This document shows, piece after piece, positions 20,341-31,313 of a DNA stretch of 64,000 nt. The position numbers were made by a program, and so were the translations under genes. The stretch covers positions 170,840 to 234,839 of the forward strand of contig JAAKBF010000253.1 of NCBI GenBank assembly GCA_012656075.1, in the 5' to 3' direction. The DNA comes from Phytophthora hibernalis. Its lineage: Eukaryota; Oomycota; Peronosporomycetes; Peronosporales; Peronosporaceae. Numbering within the stretch: position 1 is the stretch's first letter; each line of letters starts with the position of its first letter. The notes beneath the pieces are model-generated. The model worked only from the letters and a program-made list of their open reading frames with translations. It ran no database searches and was not told the origin of the DNA.

Positions 20341-21461
20341 AAAAGCGCTGGGGCTTTGGACTCGATTATTATCAAGTATTGAAGATCGATGGCTGGCCTG
20401 GACTGGACGCCGAGCACTCCAGCTGTGGCTTCAAGTGGCCAAGGAGCTTCGACGTCTGCTTCGGCTGCGACGATTGTGACTAGTGCTGCTATGGGGGCTT
20501 CTTCTGGAATCACCGCTGTGTCTTCCACGCCAGTTCCGAAGACCACGGCGGTTACCGGTGCTGCGCCTGCAAGTATGTGGTGCTGTTGCCGGACTTGCTG
20601 GTACTGGTTCTGTACCGAGACCTGGCGTAAGTGCTGAAGGATTGTTTGGAGCTGCTAGTGGTGGTGGTTTGCCAAGTGCTGGCATGGCTGGCGGCTTTGA
20701 TTTTCCTACGACCCCGAACTTTTATGGAGCAGGACATGGCATTGGTGGATTCAACATTGGACCATTTTCAACTGGACTAGCTGGGGTTCCTGGCAATGGA
20801 TCGCCGCGCGTTGGGATGACTACGGCGCCAGTGAAGTTGGATAACGTACCGAAACTGAAAGGAAGCTTTGACTTGTATGCAGTGCAGTTACGACGAATCG
20901 CATGAATTGCTGGAGCGTTGTCGTTCGACCTGAGTGATCCACTGCTGAGGACGAGCTTTGAGGTGAAGGACAACGTTGCTCGTGAAGCAATTTTGTCAGG
21001 TGTGCCCGCTGAATATGCTGAGATGATCTGCCAGGAGGAAACCGCTAGTGCAACGTGGAATCACTTTGTTGATAAGCAGACAAAGCGTGAATATTCAAAC
21101 TACATCTTTGCCCGCGCTGAGTTTACTCCAACGTCTGTACTTTTGAGAAGGGTATGGATTCTTGGCTACGTGAGATGGAGTCGCTGCGCAGGCAGCTTTT
21201 TTACTACGGCGAGCGCGTCAGTGATGAGGACTACGCCGAGACACTGTTGGGTCACGTGGCACGTACCCATCGAGATGTAGTACGACAGTTTTCCAAGCAC
21301 TATGTTGTGCGTCGTGATGGCGGTGCAGATCGCCCGGTATCTACTGCCACCCAAGTGATGAACGCGTTGCGTGCGGAATCCGCCCTAGATGAGAAGATAG
21401 GTGCTGAGGAGCAAAAGCCTGCTGGTGTTGCTGCGTGTGGTAAGAAGACTGCACAGCAAAA

Positions 21462-21700
21462 GCAGCAAATGGAAAACGAAAACAGAGGCAAACGTATGAG
21501 AGGTGGTGGTGGAAGAAAGAAGCAGCAAATGGAAAACGAAAACAGAGGCAAACGTATGAGAGGTGGTGGTGGAAGAAAGAAGCAGCAAAGGAAAACGAAA
21601 ACAGAGGCAAACGTATGAGAGGTGGTGGTGGAAGAAAGAAGCAGCAAAAGGAAAACGAAAACAGAGGCAAACGTATGAGAGGTGGTGGTGGAAGAAAGAA
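21462..21700 (+). repeat. Four 60-bp tandem repeats in Copia-2 gag
   Basis: Four near-identical 60-bp units (each containing caaacgtatgagaggtggtg) encode QMENENRGKRMRGGGGRKK-type blocks just before the zinc knuckle. Unit 3 is one base short (cagcaaagg instead of cagcaaatgg), which shifts the frame. RGG-rich basic repeats next to a zinc knuckle would fit RNA binding by gag. Confidence 0.95.
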
Positions 21701-23767
21701 GCAGCAAAAGGAAGGAAAGCAAGGTGGTAAACAGAAAGGCAAGAAAAGCGACAAAGAGGAGACAAGGACATGCTTCAACTGCGGTGAAGTTGGTCACTTG
21801 CGCTCGAATTATCCTGACCGGTTTTCTGATGATGTGAGTGCCGGAAAAGGTTTTGCAACGTCAGAGAGGAAAAGTTGGCAGAACAAATCCGATGGCGAAA
21901 ATAGCAAGAAGAAAAAGGTTGACGCTGTTGGTCGTATTTCTCGAGCTTTGTCGGCTAGCTCTGTGAGTGGCTTTCATGGGGATAGTGTGGAGTTGGCGCT
22001 GGACTCCGCAAGTGATGTGCATGTGTGTAATCGGCAGGACTTGCTGGCGCAATTGCAGAGTGATTAGGCGCATGTCCTCCAAGGCTACGACGGTATAGAT
22101 TCGGGTAAAGAAAAAGTCGGTAAGGTGCAACTATCTATCCGGAACAACAAGGAACCACACCAAGATGTGTCTTTGCGGTTGGATTGTGTGCTGTACAAAC
22201 CTTCGGCTCCCGATAACTTACTGAGTCTTCATCTGCTAGAGAGAGACGGATGGACATTAAAGACTGGGTTCATCGATTCTCAGCGTGTTGCATGGTTGTC
22301 CAAGGGGCGACCACAACTACTGCTACTGAAGTCCGTCGTAGATGCAGACTACAGTTCGCACTGTCTATCAAGTTCCATCGCTGAATCAATGCAGCCAGGT
22401 TGATGTTGGTGCTCCTGAGAGCGCTGCTGCTGGTGGTCGCATGGGTGATGATGCTACTGAAGCTGGGCGAGGTGACGCTAATTCCCTGGTGCGTTGGTTC
22501 GCTCACTTGAATTTACCTACGCTGAAGCAGATGGCACGTCAACAAATGGCTACTGGAATAAGTGATGAGCTTCTTCACGACGCTGATACTCCATGCTGGA
22601 GCTGTAGAGCGGGAAAGATGACTCGGATGTACTATAAGAGGGTAAATACACGCCGTGCTGTTAAACCGTTCCAGAAGATCATGTCAGACATGTGCTACAT
22701 GGGCATTGTGACGTACGATGGCTACTCACATTTCCAGCTTGGCAAGATGAAGCGAGCCGGTATTTGTGGGGCTTCCTGATCAGACGAAAAGAAGATGCCT
22801 CGGACGTAGTGTTAGCTCATGTGAAGTGGTTGTTGGCTCAGGGGAACAAGATTGAAGTTTTCAACTCTGCCCAAGGCCGTGAGCTTCTCAACAACACGTT
22901 GATTACCTTTCTCACTGCTCGTGGAATCGAGTATACCTGGACAAATGGGTACAGTCCAGAGGAGAATGGACTGGTGGAGAGGGGAACGGTATTGTTGCGG
23001 CTCAAGTGCGCTGCGACTGCGAACATGCCGGACCTTCTGTGTGGGGGCACTTGGATTTGCGGTTGAAGTGAGGAACATTTCGGCGACGAAGCCTTTGAAC
23101 GGCGAGACGCCCTACTTCAAGCGCTTCGGAGAGCGGCCTGGCGTCTCAAGTTGCGGACTTGGGGATGTATGGTGTTTGTCTTCACGCCGAAGAAGCTTCG
23201 CAAGAATAAGCTAGAAAATCCTGGTAAACCTGGCTTGTTCATGGGTTATGCCAAGCACTCCGAGATCTTATGTGTATTAAGGTTGTTGACTGGCAATATC
23301 CAAGAGGTTCGATCAGTGGAGTTTCATGAAGATTGGACTATTGATCGCAGCTACGTAGATCGGCTGCTCGCTAATCGCTATGGTAAAGCGCGTGCGCGTG
23401 CTGTGCCTCATGTGATACCTTTCGTTCGTCTTCCAGTCAGTGGAGTAAGGAATAAAGAACGAGTTTTCTTCTCTGAGGAACATCCTTCGAAGCGCCACCG
23501 TTGCGACGGTGATTCACCTGGTGCTTTTCCAACTGAAGTGGAACCTCCGGTCTGTGCTGGTGTGCCGGTGGCAGTTACGTCGAGTTGTCCTGGGGTTACT
23601 CCTCCTGATGCGGTGGGAGATCGGCCGTTGATGCGTGGGGCTAACACTCCGTGTGTTGTACGTGCTGATCCGGATGTTGAACAGGATGTGCGAGACTTAC
23701 GGGGTGCGCGTAACAGCCATCTTGTTAGTGGTCAGCGGCCTGTGACATCGCGAGGAACCTCACCTTC

Positions 23768-24110
23768 GGATCCACTGGCCTGCAACGGGCGCATTCAACG
23801 CCTCCTGCACAGTCTGCGGCTCCATCAAAGTGTTTACCGCCTCCATGACCAAACTAGCAGATAAGCAACCTCAAAGTCTCTGTACTTTGGGTTTGGGTGT
23901 CGTACCCTAGTCTAGCGTCGGAAGGACTCGGCTGTATCGTACGGCTCCTCTTCATCCTCATCGCTCCCACTGGCGTCAAGAACATCAGCGACTTTACTCA
24001 TCGGGATTACAGGAACACCCGCAGCAATAGGAACTGGCTCCTCAAGATCATCAGCAGCAGCATCAGCGAGGTCAACATCACCAGCAAGCTCACCGTCAAC
24101 CACGCTCTCC
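23768..24110 (-). other. Inverted segment inside Copia-2 pol
   Basis: Between integrase and reverse transcriptase, about 343 bp read as Copia protein only on the minus strand: SGSDEDEEEPYDTAESFRR, then RHPNPKYRDFEV and MEAVNTLMEPQTVQEALNAP. Copia-1 has the same order on the plus strand (RRSSRVHRPNVRLQDYEV, VNLLMEPQSIQEALQAP). Normal plus-strand coding resumes at 24115 (EALEKEYKDLMRNNTWE in frame). The left break is at a ggatcc. Confidence 0.85.
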
Positions 24111-25655
24111 CCACGAAGCGCTCGAGAAGGAGTACAAAGACCTCATGCGGAACAACACGTGGGAACATGTGGAGCGGCCCAAGGGCAAGAAAGTTCTCTC
24201 TAGCAAGTGGGTGTTTATGAGGAAGCGAGATGCGAACGGGTCTGTGGTTCGTCATCGCACGCGGATAACAATCAAGGGCTGTCAGCAGAAATATGGTGTG
24301 GACTCCTGGGAGACTTATTTTCCTGTCGTTGCCCAGGAGGCAGTCAAGTTCATTCTGCTGTTGGCACTACATCTCGGGCTGAGTGCGCGTCATGTGGACT
24401 TTGTAACTGCATTCTTGAATGGACCGATCGTTGATGTCGAAATCTATATGGAGATGCCAGAGTACTTCGACGATGGCTCAGGTCGTGTGTGCAGGTTGTT
24501 GCGCAGCTTGTAGGGGCTCAAGCAGGCGTCAATGATATGGTATCGGACGCTAGACAAATATCTGAGGCAGTGTGGCTTTCGTCGGACCAAGATGGACGGC
24601 GGCGTCTACACGCGCTCGGTGGGAGGTAGCCCGATATTGTGGCGGTGTATGTGGATGATCTGGTTATCGTCGGGACTGATGAGAACATTGAGCTGATTCT
24701 GAGCGAACTACGAGCCAAGTTCCAGGTCAAAGACCTGGTCCTATGACGGATCTACTGCACATGCAGGTTTCCTACATTCCTGGTGAGGCTCTGTGGATTT
24801 CTCAACGTGGCTACATTGACAAAGTGTTGAGACGCTTTGGTATGGAAGGCTGTCAGCCTGTGGCTACACCGCAAGCAGTTGGAGAACTCCCTGAGCCAGT
24901 TGGTGAAGGTGAACCTGGGGTTAATGAACCTACTATACTATACCGCGCGCTGGTTGTCTACAGTATCTAGTGCAGGGTACACGCCCAGAGATCGCGAGTG
25001 CTGTGCGAACCCTTGGCAAGTACATGAGTAAGTACACCAAGGAGCAGTACGTGATGGCTAAGCGGTTGCTACGCTACTTGCAAGGCACTCGTGACTATGG
25101 ACTCTTGTGGAAGAAACCCGCACCTCCTGATTTGCACTTCGCAGCTTACGCTGATGCAGATCTTGGTAGTGAGAAGGATGATCGCAGATCGATCACGGGC
25201 TTTGTGCTTCAGATGAATGGTTGCACCTACGCATACAAGAGCCACAAGCAGTCTATTGCCCATGATGATACCTGCAGTACTGGCTAATTGCTGCCGCTGA
25301 GTGTTCTGTGATAATCATTTGGACTCACAATGTTTGCGAAGAGCTGAACCTCCGCCGGCATCGCCAGACTGTGTTGTATCAAGACAATCAGTCGACGATC
25401 AAGGTAATCATGGCCACGATGGGCAACTACAAGATCAAGGGCGTTGATTTGAAGTATCACAAGGTGAGGGATCTGTACGAACGTGGAGATTTCGCTGTTC
25501 GCTACTGTCCTACGGCGGATACGCTAGCAGATATTTTCACGAAGCCGCTTGGATCATCGCAGTTCTGCAAACTGCGCGAGCGCCTAAATGTGGTGCCTCT
25601 ACCTCTGACCGACGACAGAACCAAGTGACTTTTGCGGCGGACCTCGAAGTGGGAG

Positions 25656-25951
25656 TGTCGGAGCTAGCAGTAGCAGATCGAGCTCCGCTGTTTGGCAGAA
25701 CCACCAAGGATGACTTAACGTTAGCTTTAGTAAAGTTCCCATCGTTAGAACTATTGAATTACGGTCATACTGAGGCTAGTATACTATAGTATAGTTTAAC
25801 CAAGAGGGGTTGTCGCCTGCGAGGTTTTCTCCTCCTCAATCACATTATTTCCGTGGGCAAGCCAAGTAGTGTTCCTGCGTTCGTGTCTAGTGCTTCCTTG
25901 GCATTGACACTAAGCTGTCGCTAGCGCTCAGCCCCACTGCGCAAACCTTCA
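25656..25951 (+). repeat. Copia-2 3' LTR
   Basis: 296 bp starting tgtcggagctag after the purine-rich tract cgaagtgggag and ending ccttca. Same length as the 5' LTR. It is followed immediately by the 3' untranslated region of ankyrin-kinase copy C. Confidence 0.93.
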
Positions 25952-26752
25952 AAACAACAATACCAAACGGAACAGAAATGTTTTTTTCTCTGAGCAACCA
26001 ATTACTACATGTACATGTCGACCAGATCAGGTCGTCCTCACGATGTCCCCACAGCATCCTCATTCACCCGCCTTGAGAGATTGCAACATTGTCAAACTCT
26101 TGGTCTTCCATTGGTGCACTTCACCGCTCGGGCTAATGAAATACTCGGCCACTGAGAGGTAGAATATTTCTCACTTTGTTTCTCTTGGTACAGCAAAGTG
26201 ATCAAATCATCGGGGTCTACGTCGCCTAGTAGTGTCAACGATCTGTCCACCTCGGACACGAACAACTCGATCTTGCGCTTGGTTATGTCGACCCAATGAC
26301 TTGCGAGTTCCTGGTACATCTCGCTAGAGGCTTCAAACACTGTCAACAAGCGTTCCATCTGTTTGTAGAAGAAATCCAGCGATCCATCGTTGGCACAGCT
26401 ACGGGATAAGCGCTGGATCGTAATTTGAGATCGCGATAACGGGGAGTCAATTGCAGACTGAATATTGACCAGTATATCGATAGCAGCATCATGGGATCTT
26501 TGCGTAATGTGCTCATCTGGGGTAAGTACCTTCTTGCACATATCATCAAGAATGTGCGCAACCTCACAATAGTGCGTAACTCCTACTTAAACTAGGGCAT
26601 CTGCGACTTAGACTGGGAATATCAATTTGGTACTGGGGAGTAACGAAGCATCTGACAATGACTGAATGGAAGTAAGGCCTAGCAAAATATCATCAAATGC
26701 GAGTTGTTAGCAACCTTGACGCTGTGGGTCCTACATCCAACTACTTTTTGCC

Positions 26753-27100
26753 TCATCCCTTCTTGGTAGTCTTGGCGGTCTTGATGGGTTCGTTGATGAC
26801 GACCACCTGGGCTTCGTGTACGCCGAACAACTCCGGCAGCACGTCCAGCAGCCCCATGGCGCAGTCGATCTGCAGCTGGATCTGCTGCTGACCCTGTCCG
26901 TCTTGAACAGCGACGAGCTGCGGGCGATCATTTTCTGTAGGTTCAGGCCCGTACTTCTTCACAAGCACCGAGAACAGCTGCGCCTCGCAGCCCAGCGCCA
27001 GTGCTGCGCTCCAGCACACCGTCGATCTCGTGCCGCTTGCCATCATTGTACTTGCGGTAGAAGCGCGTGAAGCACTCGCGGTGCGGAGACATTTGGTGAC
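26753..27100 (-). pseudogene. Captured gene fragment (unidentified, 3' end)
   Basis: Reads MSPHRECFTRFYRKYNDGKR, EIDGVLER, then after a small shift EAQLFSVLVKKYGPEP, LQIDCAMGLLDVLPELFG and a lysine-rich end at TGA 26753. It is protein-like and GC-rich but I cannot name the family. The frame break lies near 27000. Confidence 0.45.
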
Positions 27101-27119
27101 GATCTCCTGCTTTGCCACT

Positions 27120-27700
27120 CGTTCACTGTCCGTGGAGTCTGCACTTGGAGCACGTGCCCTTGACCTGCGCGCGCACTCGCCCGTCAAGTTGTCGGTGCAC
27201 ACGAGCAGCAACGACAGCCGCAGCACCAGCAGCAACAGCTTCCAGGCGTACTCCCAGGGCGACGAGGACGAGATGCCCGCCGACTTCCGCCGCGAGCAAC
27301 AGGCCAGCAGCTTCGACGTGGAGCAGATACTGCACATGCGCGAGAGCACGTTCCGCGACAGCCTCATGCCGGGCGGCGCGCACAACTCGAACCAGGACTC
27401 GCACAGCGGCGGGCGCCCCACGGAGCTGGGCAACGCGCTCGTGCGCATAGACGACATCTACCACCGCGCGTACAACAGTAACCCGCGGCCGACGGTGACC
27501 GCCTCAGGTCCGACGCCCGACGTCCTCACGCCGCTGCTGCAGGCAGCGCGATGGCGACATCGTCCTGGTCAACGCGATCGTGATCCAGGCCGGCATCGAC
27601 ATCCTGCGACACGGCGCTGCACTTCGCCATCTGCGGCGAGTACCTGAACGTGGTGCAGGCGCTGCTCTGCGCGGCTCCATCGAGAAAGTGGGCGCAACAC
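27120..27700 (+). pseudogene. Captured gene fragment (unidentified)
   Basis: Plus-strand frame with polar, protein-like text: SFQAYSQGDEDEMPADFRR, FDVEQILHMRESTFRDSL, NALVRIDDIYHRAYNSN, then in a shifted frame GDIVLVNAIVIQAGIDIL and GEYLNVVQALL. No family recognised. The strong GC bias contrasts with the kinase gene on both sides. Confidence 0.4.
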
Positions 27701-29456
27701 GGTGCCGCACCAAGCTGGGTATTGTGGAACACCACAAAAGTGTGGCCCACAAATGTTTTCTTTCATGCAACATTTCCTAATGTTGTACGAATGTTAACCC
27801 AGGTTACGCTTACGCAGTACCGTGGAATTAATCCGTTGGAGCTGTCCATCCTTCGGGATTCCCAGTATAAGTAAATCATGGACTGTTTCTTGAATGTTCT
27901 GAAGAGAAGCAAAAATGCTGTCAATAGATACATTTCTCTCCGGCTTTCTTTGGCCCCGTGTCGTAAGCGTGTCGAGCAGTGTTTTTATTCGACTGACGAC
28001 AATGACAATGGTGGGTGGCTCATGGGCCCTCGGTCCCACGATGTCGTCAATAAGTTGCACGAACTGCATATCGAATTTATCGTGAACAATTTCGCGATCA
28101 TAAAAGTATCGGCCTATGGAGATATCTTCTAGACATTTTCCGAGATCACGAACATCAGACTCGGACGTCTTTGTTGATTCCATTCTTGTCATATTCGCCA
28201 GCTTAGCGAGGCCACCGCTGCCAATTAGTATGTTTTCCAATCGGACATCCCCGTGTACAATACTTCGGTTGTGTAAGAATTGCAACCCTAGTGCTGCTTC
28301 GTACAGGGACTGAATATTTTTCAAAATATGGTGTGATACGCGCCATCGTCCCGTTTGATAAATGCTCAAGAGACCCACCTGCCATGTGTTCGCATACAAA
28401 CATTTTGTACTGCACCGTACAGCTTCTGAATGTTTGGATGCTGCAGCGCATTCCAACAATCGACTTGTTCATCGAACGATGTACTTTCATCACCTGAATT
28501 CGAAACCCACAGCTTGAGAACCACCTCGGAGTCTAGCCACGTCCCATGGAAGTCTCCGCCGATATCTTTCCTCTCATCGTAGTCTCCGAATTCAATTTCA
28601 ATAGCTGGGATAACGCATTGCTCAGGCAGTGTAACTACACTGCTCGAGATGAATTGATCATGGTTAAACGAAGAAAGCAGTAGATGCTGAATGGAAAATA
28701 CCCATGTCGAACCGCGTAAGCACGAGCCGTTCTGCAGTCCCCGTCGCGGAGAGTTGGGTCTGCCCCCAGGCTTAACAACCTTTCTACCTCAGGTAAATAA
28801 CCTCTGACAACAGGCAAAATTAATCCAGACTGACCATTGCTGTCTACTGCATTCACGTCAGCATTCGCGTCCGTCACGAGAAATTTCAACGCGTCGAAGG
28901 GGACTTGTCCTGAAATACAAAGCATCATCAACGGTGTTCGCCCTTCATTATCTCTGGCATTTACATCGGCCTTCATTTCCGTCACGAGAAATTTCAACGC
29001 GTCGAAGGGGACTTGTCCTCACATGCAAAGCAACTTCAACGGTGTCCGCCCTTCATTGTCTCTGGCATTCACATCCGCCTTAGCGTCCGTCACGAGAAAC
29101 TCGAACACATCGAAGGGGACTGTTCCTGACGTGCAAAGCATCATAAACGGTGTTCGCCCTTCATTGTCTCTGGCATTTACGTCCGCCATCATGTCCATCA
29201 CAAGAAACTCAAACATACCCAACCAGACGTATCCACAGTAGCAAACATACATCAACGCTGTTAAACCCTCCACGTCCATCTCCGCCCTATGCTCCAGGTT
29301 ACACATTATATCCACGTGCTCCAAGTAACGCACAATGTCCACGTGGGTCACGGATATTGATGGCGTCTTTCTCCATGGGTCGACTGCCGCGTTCACAACC
29401 ACATCTCCCTCCACCAGAAGCACTCGAACTGCGGCGGCCCGGAAGCGCATCATCAT

Positions 29457-30138
29457 ACGAACACTGAGATACGATAAAATAGATAATAATGATGCGAGAC
29501 AAATATTAATAGTTAGTCTTAGTTTTTTTAAATTTGGCTATTCTTTTAAACAATAGTCAAATATTAACTAACGCTATCTGTACTATTTATTTGTCAACTA
29601 TTTTTAAATACATGTAGTCAAAAGGGATACATATCACCTATTAACATCAAACAATTCATGACTGACCCCGCAAGGAAGCATCTGTCCTTGGGTCGAGGTA
29701 CAGAATCGAAATTCGTTGCAGCATTTTCTTTTCGGCGCACCAAGACGCTTCAGGAGTTCTTGGCGTAGCACCCATCGGAGGAGCAGCAGCAGCGTAAGTT
29801 TCTCACCCGGATCTCGCCCCTGGTGGACAATGACGTCCCTACTGCTGCAAGTATGCATACGCTCAAATAGGAGTGTACCTTGTTGCTGGGTGACACGTAC
29901 ATTGAGATGTCGTTGTAGGTCCCTCTACGGAAGTATTTGTGTGCCGTACTTGAATCTGTACATAATGAAGGAGACGAGTACTACAAACTGGGCCCAAGAG
30001 GGGCTGGAAGGCAGAAATGGATGGGATCTGACGCTGTGACGGAGCATCCATAGAGTAAGGTGTTGTGACTGCGAACGCAGATTGGGATCTAAACTCTTGA
30101 GGGAAGCTATTTTCATGTGAAGATCATTAGGCAGGGAT
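29457..30138. other. Unassigned stretch upstream of ankyrin gene copy C
   Basis: 29.46-29.65 kb is AT-rich and would include the promoter of copy C. From about 29.65 to 30.14 kb the minus strand has two short open frames (DLQRHLNVRVTQQQGTLLF across a stop; ELLKRLGAPKRKCCNEFRF) that may be the C-terminal end of the MULE gene next door. No confident identification. Confidence 0.35.
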
Positions 30139-31106
30139 TCAGAAGGACAAGATAGCAAGTTGCGTTGATGGAACCGAAGGCATGGCAGGTAAACTGGCTG
30201 ACCTGACCCTAGCAAGCGTTATTGCTCGTCTTTTTACGACATCTCTAATAGCTTGGTGAGGTTTATGACTTGGAGGAGGAAGCTTTAAATTAAATTCATG
30301 TGCACGTTTCAATTGATGTGGCATTTTCGACCGACTGCATCCGAAGCTGTATTCGCTCAGGATTGTCGGATTTTCAATTTGAGAGTTGACAAACACGCTT
30401 CGCTGTTTGCGTATTTCGAGCGGACACGTACCAACAACGTAGACTCCTGGTTGCACGTCTCGGTCAATGTTTCCAGCGGATCTGTTTGGACATTTTGCAG
30501 CATTATGTCCCTCGGTCTTACCGCATCTACCACACCTGTATTTCTGACGCTTTTGCTTCTGGTGAGCTCGGATTTCCAAAAATCACGCATTTTGGAGGCA
30601 ATTGCTGCTCGTTCGACTCGAGACGCCGGAACTGCTTTTGGGGTCGGTGTTGATTTTTGGTGCACCTGATCTCGGCTCGCCAAATGATCGTATGCTCTTC
30701 TCTCATGCAGCAACGTCACGGCCGGTGTTCCTAATGATGATACCAGCTTGATTGTAAATAGAGGTCTAATGTTTGGATCCGGAAGTAGAGCCGACACGAA
30801 TAGTAGAACGATTGAAACGTGCTGGAAAGCTTGCGCGTATTACGTCACCGTTTTCGCTTGGTGGAAAAATTATACTCTGCTGCGGCAGCCTTTCTGGCTG
30901 TAACTTGCTGCGATGATATGTCGGCATGGAAGCTGGAAGTGATGACGATCCGCACAACGATCGCAAGATCCCAAACTTTTATTCACTGTGAAAGTTCGCG
31001 CAGTAGCTGTGGCGCAAGTTACTGGAAGAGCTGATCCCGCGTTTGCCTCGATAACAGCATCTGCATTCAAACCTTTGATTGTATCGTCGACATGGAATAC
31101 GTCATC
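30139..31106 (-). pseudogene. MULE-B transposase, C-terminal part (SWIM and zinc knuckle)
   Basis: Reads leftwards: SDDVFHVDDTIKGLNADAV, a SWIM zinc finger CDRCADRHHFQLPCRHI, a basic linker, and a zinc knuckle CGRCGKTEGHNAAKCP. SWIM fingers followed by CCHC knuckles are typical of Mutator-like transposases. The N-terminal and catalytic parts lie at 35818-37320: the two halves are separated by a 4.7-kb insertion flanked by gctactctaa on both sides. Frameshifts at about 30780 and 30560. Confidence 0.8.
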
Positions 31107-31116
31107 GCTACTCTAA
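31107..31116 (+). repeat. Target-site duplication of MULE-A, left copy
   Basis: gctactctaa, repeated exactly at 35808-35817. The 10-bp length fits the 8-11 bp duplications of Mutator-like elements. Confidence 0.7.
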
Positions 31117-31313
31117 TGCGAACGAACTTAATCTCAAGTAAAAGGGCGTCGCTGCAAGTAAACTGCACCACGGAGACGCTTCGAGTAAACCAAATCAAGA
31201 AAAGCGGAGCCACGAGTATGAAAAATTTGGCAGCAGGTGGAGTAAAAGAAAATGAGAAGCAGTAGAAATATGTATTGAAGGATAGTTGCGAACCCGACTA
31301 CAACTAGCCTTAA

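Larger units (their letters stand above)
20389..25628 (+). pseudogene. Copia-2 gag-pol polyprotein
   Basis: Starts MAGLDWTPSTPAV and continues through gag (DNVPKLKGSFDLY, EYAEMICQEETASATWNHF), a basic tandem-repeat region, a zinc knuckle CFNCGEVGHLRSNY whose last Cys is Tyr, protease (LALDSASDVHVCN), integrase (FNSAQGRELLNN, YSPEENGLVERG; Asp of the DQG motif is Ala here), reverse transcriptase from about 24140 (RHRTRITIKGCQQ, FVTAFLNGPI, VYVDDLVIV in another frame) and RNase H (ADADLGSEKDDRRS, YQDNQSTIKV, LADIFTKPLG). Frameshifts or stops occur near 20640, 20905, 21590, 22067, 22400, 22780, 23060, 24513, 24640 and 25287. The loss of the knuckle Cys and the integrase Asp shows decay beyond sequencing error. 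Confidence 0.9.
20033..25951 (+). mobile_element. Copia-2, full-length Ty1/copia element
   Basis: A 5919-bp element with both LTRs of equal length (296 bp), a primer-binding site directly after the 5' LTR, gag with a zinc knuckle, and a complete order of pol domains. No matching target duplication flanks it: gctcc precedes the left LTR and aaaca follows the right one. Internal stops and an internal inversion make it non-autonomous. Confidence 0.93.
26586..27871. mobile_element. TA-flanked insertion carrying gene fragments
   Basis: 1286 bp absent from copy A: there the site reads ctccTAaatca, while here ctccTA and TAaatca flank the insert. The ends are inverted and similar: cttaaactaggg on the left, and cttatactgggaatccc (reverse complement) on the right; the left side also has cttagactgggaat 20 bp further in. 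A TA duplication and short inverted ends suit a TIR transposon of Tc1/mariner type or similar. There is no transposase inside; instead it holds two GC-rich coding fragments in opposite orientation. Confidence 0.8.
26060..29456 (-). pseudogene. Ankyrin - pseudokinase gene, copy C (second kinase deleted)
   Basis: Paralog of copy A. From 29456: MRFRAAAVRVLLVEGDV, four to five ankyrin units (FLVTDAKADVNARDNEGRTP repeated), one with a TGA near 29020; a pseudokinase (ETVHDL at its end) with VVLKLWV lysine, VHGDVRLENILIG and LAN in place of DFG; then the helical linker 26584-26160 (CKKVLTPDEHITQRSHDAA). At 26148-26150 the sequence jumps straight to the common tail (EYFISPSGEVHQWK, stop 26060), so the whole catalytic kinase domain of about 1.1 kb is absent. 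Other damage: frameshifts near 28680, 28470 and 28330. A 1286-bp insertion at 26586-27871 splits the linker. The remaining product would be a kinase-dead scaffold at best. Confidence 0.8.

Noticed and set aside
21462..21700. Regularly repeated 60-bp units considered as a CRISPR array
   Set aside because: Units are head-to-tail with no spacers and they code for gag; the genome is eukaryotic.
21300..21797. Minus-strand hydrophobic frames with repeated FCCFFLPPPPL blocks, resembling a membrane protein
   Set aside because: Antisense of the 60-bp gag tandem repeats; the plus-strand reading continues into a zinc knuckle and protease.
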